From: Ancylostoma caninum
Taxonomy: Eukaryota; Nematoda; Chromadorea; Rhabditida; Ancylostomatidae
Assembly (NCBI GenBank): GCA_037903475.1
Contig: JBAJFG010000064.1
Span: 930,001 to 994,000 of the forward strand
Length of the DNA: 64,000 nt
Direction: 5' to 3'
Made by a program: the position numbers and the translations under genes. The notes below the pieces were generated by a model. That model did not search any database. It saw nothing but the letters and a program-made list of their open reading frames with translations, and had not been told where the DNA came from. Shown here piece by piece: positions 32,672-43,900 of the stretch. Numbering within the stretch: the stretch's first letter is position 1; every line of letters starts with the position of its first letter.

Positions 32672-32799
32672 CACGCCCAATGACACGGCCATGTATATGT
32701 ATGTGTACAACATGGAAATCTTCAATTAGGACGTCCAATTTGCAACGAAAACGGAATATCTTTGATCTTTAAAGCAGAATAGGAGAACCAATGATGAAG

Positions 32800-33241
32800 C
32801 GAGTGTGATTTCACAATCAGAAACGTGAATCATCCAAATACAGCAGAGTTGTATGGAAATTTTCACCGCACTCCTTCTAAAGCATTAAGTAGTAATAGCA
32901 ATTAGAAATTAACGGTCAGGGGAACAAATGGTGCACTCTATGAGCTTAATATTGTGCTTACAAAGTAGGAATAGAACGTTCACGCACTTTTTTCCTGTTA
33001 CAACCTGATTGTGCCCGAACCATAACGATTTGGACTTCCAGTGCTATCACAAATGAAAAAGACTTGACCACGTGAGGATCTGTGTTTCTACTCATAAAAC
33101 GCACCATGTAGGAGCTCTTTATATTGAACATAATAAGAGTTAACCTCCAAACCGTTTAGGAGCTATGCAGCTTCGCAGAAAATCACTGTCATCCGCGAAG
33201 CGCGGCGAAGCTGCGCTTCGTGTGGATGACAGTGATTTTCT
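32800..33241. repeat. Unique head of the 43-bp array repeat, ending in a hairpin
   Basis: About 33000-33180 matches 62705-62890 (GCTATCACAAATGAAAA, ACCATGTAG, AGAGTTAAC). 33178-33241 is a palindrome: AGAAAATCACTGTCATCC on one side, its complement on the other, with CGAAGCGC/GCGCTTCG inside. Confidence 0.7.
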
Positions 33242-33244
33242 AGA

Positions 33245-33866
33245 GTTTACCTAGCCCTGAGGTAACGTGGCACACGGGTCCGAGTCAGTTTACCCAGCCC
33301 TGAGGTAACGTGGCACACGGGTCCGAGTCAGTATACCCAGCCCTGAGGTAACGTGGCACACGGGTCCGAGTCAGTTTACCCAGCCCTGAGGTAACGTGGC
33401 ACACGGGTCCGAGTCAGTATACCCAGCCCTGAGGTAACGTGGCACACGGGTCCGAGTCAGTATACCCAGCCCTGAGGTAACGTGGCACACGGGTCCGAGT
33501 CAGTTTACCCAGCCCTGAGGTAACGTGGCACACGGGTCCGAGTCAGTACCCAGCCCTGAGGTAACGTACCCAGCCCTGAGGTAACGTGGCACACGGGTCC
33601 GAGTCAGTTTACCCAGCCCTGAGGTAACGTGGCACACGGGTCCGAGTCAGTATACCCAGCCCTGAGGTAACGTGGCACACGGGTCCGAGTCAGTTTACCC
33701 AGCCCTGAGGTAACGTGGCACACGGGTCCGAGTCAGTATACCCAGCCCTGAGGTAACGTGGCACACGGGTCCGAGTCAGTTTACCCAGCCCTGAGGTAAC
33801 GTGGCACACGGGTCCGAGTCAGTTTACCCAGCCCTGAGGTAACGTGGCACACGGGTCCGAGTCAGA
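33245..33866. repeat. Tandem array of 43-bp units (about 15 copies)
   Basis: The unit contains CCCTGAGGTAACGTGGCACA and ends CGGGTCCGAGTCAG. Copies are nearly identical; they differ mainly at the joint, GTTTAC or GTATAC, often alternating, which implies amplification in two-unit blocks. One copy near 33550-33575 is truncated. The array ends with AGAGCGCCACGAAGCGGCGC, a hairpin also used in the 62.9 kb array. Confidence 0.9.
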
Positions 33867-33899
33867 GCGCCACGAAGCGGCGCTCTGGCTCGGTACCAT

Positions 33900-34920
33900 A
33901 TATTGTGTTGAGAAATTGTGTTTATGAAATCGTCTCCCCTCTTGAATTCCTTTTCAATCAAGCCTAATGCGGGCTGAAATCCCACTGAAATGGAAATATG
34001 CGATTCTCTTCCCTACTCCTGTAGAAGTCAACAAAGCCATTTCAGGGTGCATTTTGTCAAGCAAAATGTGCACCTCGACACGCTCGTGTTTCTTTTCTCC
34101 GACAGTGACGGCCGTCGCTCTAAAATGACTATTGTAAATGTTGATGTTGTCCATCATGTTGCTTGCTGGCAGTCTGGTAGAACACACCCTGCACTTGAGC
34201 TCGGGAGATCTCAAAACAACGGTTTCGAGTAGTCATATCGCTCGAAACGAAGCATTACGAACGACGGCTCACGGTTGTTTTGCTTGCGATCCCCGGTCCA
34301 AATGTCACGATGATGTTGCTATCCCCTCTTGCTCGCATTGGCGCTCCACAGGAGCTCATGCAAGAAAACTGCTCGAATTGGTTGCTCGTCCATTTTCGCT
34401 CCTAGATAACAAATGGCGCAGCGCCACGCCTTTACATACTCACGGCGCAGATGCTCAGAGGGCAGGGTATCACATACCAAGGAGACAGGTCACGTGGGAG
34501 GGATACAAGAAATAGTTTTTGGTGAAGTGTCTCAATCATTTCCCGACAACTTAATAATACAACTTTTAACACGAGCAACAAATTAGAGAACCATCTTGGC
34601 AAAAATGTGAGCTGGAATGTTGCATTTCAAGCATGTTTTTTTTTCGAGACAATTGGGTGTGTAGCTCGAGATAAAGTATCAAAACCGGCTCGTGACTAAA
34701 AACCGCGGAGACTTTTTATACGGCCTAATATATTGTTTTATGTACCGTTTATGCAATAGAAGGGGTAGAGGTTCATTGCAACTCTTTCTAAGGCATCTGG
34801 AAGCTCCAAACAGGTGTCAACAAGGATAATCATTCACCTACATGCATACAAATACCCGCACGGCGAGTTTACAAATAATGCCACATAAAAAAACCAAATC
34901 CACACAATAATCAGATGCAT
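33900..34920. other. No recognisable gene downstream of the MAP2K7-like gene
   Basis: The frames here show no family motif. The MAP2K7-like stop codon is at 34923, so part of this may be its 3' untranslated region; I see no clear AATAAA directly after the stop. Confidence 0.35.
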
Positions 34921-34922
34921 TG

Positions 34923-37900
34923 TCAGGTCATGATTTCGCTAAACCATTCCGAAACGTCTGTGTCAGCTTTTTCATTGTTCACGATGAATGGGTGTTGCTG
35001 AAAATGACCTCTTATAAGAGCGATCTGACGTAAATAAGCCTTGGAAATGCCAACCAGAATAGTGGCGTATCTCGGCCGCTCCTCGACTTTCCTTCGCAAA
35101 CACAAGTCAACCAGATCACAAAAGTCTGCCGTGTAACCATCCTGAACATTACTTTTGAATGTTTGATGCGAGGAAAGGCAATTAGATATTGGGTTGGGAA
35201 TAGGTTCGTTCGGTTTTTTTACTTGTTTTTTTTTTCATGATGATTTGAACTTTTCTTGACTTGCCGTTATAGCATTTTTGTAGCTCTTGATTTGCTCTTT
35301 ACAATCGTTGCAACCCCGTTCCTCAAGTGTACGCTTTACCTTGTCTTCTACTGCATGAAACGTGACCCTATAACTCCACAAAATTGGACTCCTCCGCGAC
35401 CGACTACTGTTCGACTTCAATCCTGGAGATCAAAGGTGGCCCAACTGGCTAGGGGAATCAATGACGTTTGGAGAGGAACCTCTACTGCTGAAAAGACAGC
35501 ATAGAAGTGGTAAACCTGCTTTAGACAGAACAAATTTGACTTCTAAGTTGCTTCTCGTTCTGGACACCCAGTTTGTGGGAAATAAAGGAGATTATTCGAA
35601 AAAGTAGCTTTAGATGTAAGGAATAATTACAACTGATGCTAACTCTGAAAGATGTATAGGTTTACCTAACGCATTCTGTGCAAAACCCCAAAATGCTTGA
35701 TATGGGGTGATCGTGCACACTGGGTATGCTCGATTGCTCCATGCAAATTTCATCAAAATGACTAGCAAAAAAACTCGAATGTAGGGGATTTTCATTACTA
35801 CTGATCCTACATGTCTACCGCACTCATAGGCAACTTATGTTGTTCAGTTTGTTATCCATTCCGCGAACTTCACCAAAGAGTTGCAGTTGCGGCCTACAAA
35901 TTGTGTCGCCTCAAGCAGGGCAACTCTTCGTAGACAAGAAGCTGACAAGCTGCTCTGTCTCTGGCAGCGTTATTAGAAGAGGGAAGGAGCTACGCAACCC
36001 TTCTAGTTTGGTATACAATGGAAAGTAGTGATTTCTATGTCCATGGAAAACCGCACGAACTTATTCCCCCACCTAATATTACAGAATAATGAAGATATCG
36101 ACAAACCGATATTTTCAAACATGGGCTCGGTAATTCGAGAATGGAGGAAATTATCTGGAAATCACTGCCTTCGTAAGGGAACCGTCCGGTAGCAAGCTCC
36201 ACCAACGTTATACCAAGTGACCACACATCGCTGCGTATATCGTACGGAGTATCCTCCTATAAACTCATGGTAGTAGTATTTAAAAGCAAGCACAAGTCGA
36301 TAGGTGAAAACATACTGTTGATCGAACTCGTTCAGGGGCCATGTAAGGTGGACAGCCAGCTAATTTCGACCTGGCTCTGCTTTCAATGAGGAACCCACTA
36401 ATTCCGAAATCGCATAATTTTACTACTCCATTCCAATCGAGAAGAATGTTCGATGGTTTAACATCGCGATGAATAACGTTCTGCAATTTACTGGTCCATA
36501 AATCTGATAATGTTCTCAAGAGAACAAAGCTCTGATGTTAAGAGCAACCCAACATGGAGTTTTAGTGCTCCCAATCTTCCTGGAAACAATGGCAGAGTAA
36601 CGTTAAAAAGTAAGGTGAGAAACGATGAAAAATGGATTGGTTGATATCAAGGTTGTCTGCATTACCTCCCCATGTGATGTGCTTGCATCTTCTCAGCTTC
36701 ACCAATAAGTTATTCTTCAGACACAATGAAGAGTTAGAATTGTTAACGAGAGATTTTATAGTCTTTCATAATGAGCAAACCCGTCAAGCGTGACGAAGAG
36801 TTAGCTCTACAGGGTGCGGCTTATGTTCACGGAAACGAAATTTTGATTTGATATTTGTGTCTCGCTGAAGCGCAACGAGGCCCAGGGTGTTCTGGCTGTT
36901 CTCCCACCCCAGGAACTATCTACACCTGAAGTCTCTAGAAATTTCGAAACGAGAGCGGCAGACTGACGAGACAAAACCTTTTCTGAGCATGAGCAGAGAA
37001 CTGTTCTTTAGTTCTTACGGAAAGAAGGTATAGAAAATATCCTATGTAAATCCTACCGAACTGTTCTCTTCAACAATAGTTCTACTAATCCATTCCTCAA
37101 ATGAAATCGCTCTCGAATACACTATGGAATTTTCAAGAAATCCAGCGAAGAGTTTGGAGGCTTGCCAACCATAACATTTTTCATGGGTACTGATCGACGT
37201 TATCGTTTCGGTTGGATCGTTTGTTACATGAGATATACAGAGAAGTTCTTGTGAGGGAACATAGACCCCACCCTGTACATGATCACATTAGTTTCGAAAA
37301 TCCTTCATATCTTGATTTGTGGAAGGGAAAGGATGCACTTTCAGGGAAAAAATTCCTTTGCTATATTTTCGACCTCGCTCCTCATCGCGCTTCTTCAACA
37401 ATAACTGGTTCTTGCTCCGAGTTTCTCATTAACTTTCAGGATGTACTTTTTCTTCTGGAAATTGATTAATCATTCTGCTAAATGATCTAACAGGGTTGGG
37501 AAGGTCTTGTTTTCCCTAAATCATTCTTCTTCAGCCTGATGAGTGTGAATGCCAACCCCCGTCGACTCCGTATATGAACGGGAAGACAGCGAGAAAACTG
37601 AAAAAATACCTATAATATAGCGAGAAAACAGTGTCGGACACAAGACTAGCAAGTGATGGGAGAGAAGTACCAATTCCGCCATATAATAAAAATAATAAAG
37701 AAATCAATGTTGATATCAAGTAATGAAAAAATAAATATTTAAATAATAATAAATAACTAGAAATAAGCCAATATAAAAAATTTTTATTTGTTTCGAAAAT
37801 TCAGCGACCCATTCTTGGACGGGAGCAGTGCAGACCACTGCTGAATCCAGAGAGGTTCACGAGGGGTAGGTCAACTATTGGTAACGATTCTGATCCTTTT

Positions 37901-40900
37901 ATCCATTGAAACTTGGGTTCCTATTTCTCCCGCCACAACTTCTTTTCCAGAACTCTCGCAGATAAAGAATCCGCATGACATCCATAAAAAATATATATGT
38001 GAAACCCCATGGAGGTTTTGAGGTCTTTTTATAAGCTATCTCCAACTGAAGGTGATAAGGTGATACCTATCACAGACAAGTTGAATATATTGCATGTAGG
38101 AAGCCATATCGACTCCATAGTTTTACTCGTGTATATGCGCATACACAATTACCGGGTAGGTCTAAACTGAGAACGATATTCAACACAACAACTGGTATAT
38201 CTTTGATATGTTTACGACGATAAGAACTCTTGGAGTGAGCGTAAAACTTTGATGCGCACCGTGTGGCGCAGAAAGGTCTCATACCGATAGATAATTGGCT
38301 GAATTACCCCCAGGCAGCGGCAGAATATTGCCTTCGTAGTGTGCTGTACTAATATGACGGTCCAACGTTATGCCTTTGTGAATTGAGATAGTGATAATGA
38401 AAAATTGGAATGAAACCTAATGAAAAAAAACAACAAATGCGCTGAATTTAGGCTTCGTGAACAAAAGTTCAAAAATTGTTATATGGATGACAAAGAAAAC
38501 TCTTTAAAGCACATGATGTGGTCTCATACTCATATCATAGAAGTTGTTTGGAATGTCATGAAAGAGTTAATTGCTCAGATTGAGGTCTTGCTAAATACCC
38601 GACTGGATCCAATTGTTTGGAACGGGTTGATGCCAAAAATGTGTACGACCGCCACAATACCAGGGAATACTAACTATTCTGAAGGACACAAAGAAATATA
38701 GGAGATTCTTCGGTTGGATATTGACAGGAGAGATCCCAAAGGATTCGCAGAAACCGGCTCAGTGGGCCGTACCTCTGAACAGATGAGAAGCCGGAATCCA
38801 TATCACGTTGAAGTAAACAAAACTTGAATTCCACTTTGCAAGAATCGATGGACTCGCATACCTGAAAGGGAAACTAGGTCGAACTCGATAGAGTTCTCTA
38901 TGATGAATTCGAAATTGCCTTACAACTACCTCGAAGCCACCACTACAACATTAGCCATAACTGGACGGCAACATTAGAATATCTTGATGGAAAGAGTGCT
39001 CTACTTATAATGAACCTGGTGCAATGGTTCGTTGCAGGAGTGTAGATTGCTTGCACCTCTGTGGGTGTCACATTGGCTTGAGGCAACCAATTCGCAGAAA
39101 CGAGTGTACTAAAAATTAAATTAGCCGAGATCAAGGCTTTGTTTGCCCAGTTCACCTATGGATAAGGAGCAAAACACCCTCCGGAGTCTAGAACACGCAA
39201 AAACAAAATCCTTGTTTTATCTGGAACGTGGAGAATACCGCGAGTTTGTGATGAAAGATTTGGCAATATTCTCATTTGAGTACTTCTGTGGTCGTGCTCG
39301 TTCGTAATGATCCCACATGGAAATTCGATTGTAGGACAGATGTGGTAGAGATCATGTATCAGATGAAGATTTAATCCTAATCTCCCTGAAAATCCCATGC
39401 AATGTTGCGAACAGGAAAGGTGTGGGAGCGCAGCGACACCGCGCACTTGGTTGACGGTTCGAATCCCGCCACCACCCAATAAAACCTACAAGATCGGCAA
39501 ATTGATTAAAATTAGCAAGGATTTCCGTGGAGGATAAAGCGCTGAACTTTACATCGAGCACCTTTCGCAGGTCATTGTAAAACGAAGATAGATGTTAATC
39601 TGTTGAGAGTAAGATGTTCTAGCTAGGCGATAGCACAAAAAGAGAAGCCAAGCGTCCTCTCGGCTCAGATTCAGTGATGTACCAACAGAAGCAGTGAGAC
39701 CTCCAGCACACATTGAACCCTACGAAGGACCGTTGGCAAGAAGCCCCTTTGCTTCGGACAGAGCTACGGTTGTTTCGTCAATTTGATATTATTCAATTTA
39801 TTTACCTCGATTCAATTTAATATGATCCACAGGTTGCACAAACATGTACGAAGGTAAAAATTAGATTTTCAAATACTGAAAATTTAAAGCTGATAGAGGA
39901 AAGAGGAGTAATTGGTTCGGACTATGCAACGTTAATAAGGGCAATCTTTCATAGTTGTCAACCGTCAGAGTGAAAGGGCAAAGCAAACATTATGCTAAAA
40001 TGGAGTGGATCCAGAAGGAAGCCGCAGCGGCAATCAACAGCCGCAGCGACATTCATCTAGTAAGCTGATGAAGCGGAAATATCGTGGGAAGTCAGGCAAC
40101 AGGATTATTGAAGTAGGGAAAAGCTAGCCACCGAAAGTCGGTGAGGAGCGCACAGAGAAAAGCGATGATCTGAAGTTGTGGAAGGATACTGCATGTGATT
40201 GTGAATGTTGCTTACTAATCGTCTCTTTGATTAGGTAGAGAATCCGTACTAGTTATTTCCTCTTTTGGCGAATCAAGCAAAGAAGAGACAAGAGGCGCCT
40301 TTTTTATGGAAACCTTTACCGTATGGCAGCATGCAACAGCAACTCAATCAAAAACACCCAAATTAGACAAATGTTCCTCTAGAACATACCTAGTTTCTTT
40401 TTTCTCATTCTATGCAAGTTTCAAAGTAGCTTTCAAAGAGGAGCCAGCTCAGTGAAGAACGTTCGAAATTCTGTACACAGCAACAGCCGAGTATTTGTGC
40501 ATAAGTCAGCGACTCGGACATCCCCTGCACTAAACGCAGCACATTTCAAAATCAACATTACGACGCGTCGTAATGACACAGGTTATCACTGTTGCACTAA
40601 TATTTTTGAGTTACGGTGACTTCTTCGGATGGCAGCAACACATTTTCCTTTTTTCTCTATTTTCTCTCGGATTACTGTCCATGGTGGAACACAGTGGACT
40701 TCGCGGCAACCTCGCCTTCCTGGGCGAGAACAGTTCACTGTGAAGTAACATTACCTACTGAACTCTAGCATGCAGCACCTACATGAAGTTAGTTTACAGT
40801 TTCACTAGTTTAGAAGCAATACCCGTTGAAATCCTCGACTCCTAGTTAGGCCGCCCATGCGATACACCAGCAAACACAGGCCCTCGTCACTTGCACAAGC

Positions 40901-43900
40901 CCATGTGGCTTCCGCGTGAAGGGATATATCAGTGCAGTACGATAAGGTGGACGTAAAAGAGCATCCCGAATTTGCGGATTTTTCGTGTGTTTCGCGCTAC
41001 TTCACCACTGGATGTGAGTTTCATGTCCCCCAAAACTCCGAAGTTTGACAAAATCTCAAACAAAAGGTTCTGAGTGAGGTCTGGCTTTAACCAGATCATG
41101 CTTTTATTTATTATACGTGCATAAAACACGCTAAGGAAAACGAAATAAAGCTGAAAACATGAAATAAAAGTTTTTTCTCAATTATTTGAAGCATGGAATT
41201 TGGCCGTCAACATTTCAAGTTCTCTGCTGCCGATTTAGTTGAAGGGTATACTTCCCAGGTAAATTCGAGTAAGTCTTAATGCCCAACGTAAACGGCACAG
41301 AACTCGTTCAAACGTATGTTCCTCATGAAACTACCTACATTCCACGCATAGTATAAATAGGAATTTATTCGATATCGTTTTAGCCATCAAATACCTCAAG
41401 CCCTCAAAGGTATCTAACAGCAAAATCAACACATCTCTTCGAACCTTAGCTGCCTAATTAGGACTTGACTCATTAATGTAAATAACGCAATGCCAGCGTT
41501 CATCAGCTATCGTTAGCAGTGATATAGCACTCAACATATATTCTTTTGTATGCACATAGAAAAATGTGGCCTGCATACAGTGAGCGTCGATGGCGGGGCG
41601 TTCTTTGCGTTCCCACCGAGTACGCTGTGCGACCGTGCCGCTCTAGCTGGGATCCTCGCCGCAATAACAAACTAGAGTTTTCTCGACAGTTAGCTACTTT
41701 TCTTGATAGTTAACACCAAACAGTATGAAAACTATCAAGAAAACCCTGACTTGCCAGTACGGTGGCGATTTCACTGCCAGCGTACTTCCATAGTCCATGA
41801 AAAGAAGTGTTTACACTTTTTCGCGACGCGATGGCGTCGCGGCGACGTCCACAACACGCGCGACGCGACGGGTAGCGAAGCCGTCGCGTCACCCGTCGCG
41901 CCATGCTGAACGTCGCAAATTTACGCACCCACGCAAAATTACATGAACATTACCATTTAGCGAGGATCATGAGTTTCCACGGACTGTTTTGGACCTCATG
42001 GTACTGTTTGTGGCCTAGATGGTCGGATGTGTGATTTTCTAATCTAGTTGGGAGTTTCATTCACTAAGTCATGTTCTGTCCCCGTGCTTTTGATCTTTTC
42101 CAATCTTTCACTGGTTAGACGTGTTACCTTGTGATTTCTGTAGGGTTGGGGGGGGAGGGGGGATCTCGCACAAAACCGCACCGGAACGTGAAAAAATCAT
42201 AAGAAGTGTCGCAGCGCAGGACTACCCTGCGTTCACCTATAAATCAATACTGCATTGTATACTTGCAACCGAATCGAATAATTATTCGGTTATTCGAGTA
42301 AATTATTCGAATCGAATCATTTGAAAATTCGAATATTCGAAATTTTCGTTTTTCAAATATATTCGAAATTCGAATATTCGAAAAAGTCAACTTTCGAATA
42401 TACCTGATTATTCGAATATTCGAAACCCCATTATTCGAATGCGTCACCCGAATATTCGATATTCTAATCACACAAAATGGATCGGAGACGTTTGCCTTGT
42501 GCTGGCTTAGTTTTGTATCGGAAGAAGGCGTCCTAGTGTACAAAGTAGTCCTACGGCAATTTCCTTTCGGGCAAACAACTTGCAACACCTTTTAGTCGTC
42601 CATTACGCTCTCAATGAAGAGTTTGGAGAGGATTATTGGATGTTGACATGAGTCCTTGCGCTTTCTCCCGGTCGCAGTTCTTTCCCGTACCATTACCACT
42701 CTTTCACAAAGCGCTTACAATCTTACGAAAGCGCAAGATTGTAAGCACTTTGTGAAAGAGTGGTAATGGTACGGGAGAAGCGCAATCTCTTTTTCTGCAA
42801 TTCTGTCATCATGAGGTCTTCGAAAAATGTTAACTTGCCAAGTTTTCACGCTCAGGAAGGAAAATGCCAAGCTGAAAAAAAAGGCATCATTTTCTCTCTA
42901 AATTTAATGGGAACAGAAAGCATGCGATGCTGCGCCAACGCGTAGGTTCGCTGGAATTTAAACGTGAAAGAACACTATGAGCCAAGTTCTCGGAATGCAG
43001 CTTTGATGATGCTGCCCGAGTGGCACCAGAGGTTACCAACGGGTAGGATTTTTGAGCCGATCCGAATGGATTTTATGAGTGAACGGCTGAAATACTCCAT
43101 TTGAATAGTACCTCTGAGGAGTGCGGTGCCCGTCTAGACCATGCAATTCCTCGCAAGTTATCCCCACGCCTTCATGGAAGAAATTTGGCTGATCGTGATG
43201 GCATCACCGAGACAAATGTGGAGAAAAATATGTCTTTTGTTATGAGGCAGCCGATGAGTGACTGTTTCAAACACAACTCGCATAAGTAGTTTGAGGAGTT
43301 TTGGGGGTCTTTTGAACTTTCTTTCTGAATGCTAGGAGAAGCAATGTCGATGAAGCTGTTTTTCATGCACTCAACGCTCAACCTCGTAATGCCGAACCTC
43401 AAGCAAATTGTTTAAGAAGAATCGGTTGTAACATTCTTGTAGAGCAAGACTAGCGCTTTCGAATCGTTATGTCTCATAGCCAAAAGATGAAAATAAAAAC
43501 AGTGAGCGTCGATGGCAGTGCGTTTTTTGCGGATATGGCATGTCGCGCAGCCGCGTCGCTCGCGCTGGAGTCGCCGCTATAGTGGCAAATCAGAGTATTC
43601 ATGGTAGTTTTTCAATCACATCTGATGTTAACTATCAAGAAAACTGGGCAGCGTGCTTTCCGAGTGCGCGAAAAATGCACCGCCATCGACGCTCACTCTG
43701 AGCGGTGGAAACTGCAGCTGAAAAAAAAGGCGCAAAGACTTATAGCAACACCCAATAATTTGCTTTTGCTTTTCTTGATACTCAATTTATTTCATAATTT
43801 GATTTATGATTCGTCTTCTGGATTCATTTGCTTGGATTAGTTGAAGTCACTTGAAATTTTGGTTCTTGAGTTGACTTGTTTGGATTACATGATGGTCTCT

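Noticed and set aside
33245..33866. CRISPR array
   Set aside because: Units are directly adjacent without unique spacers, and the setting is eukaryotic.
38420..38701. Possible Pao/BEL integrase fragment ([11 protein letters not shown])
   Set aside because: Only a dozen residues resemble the family, with no catalytic motif or neighbouring pol text.
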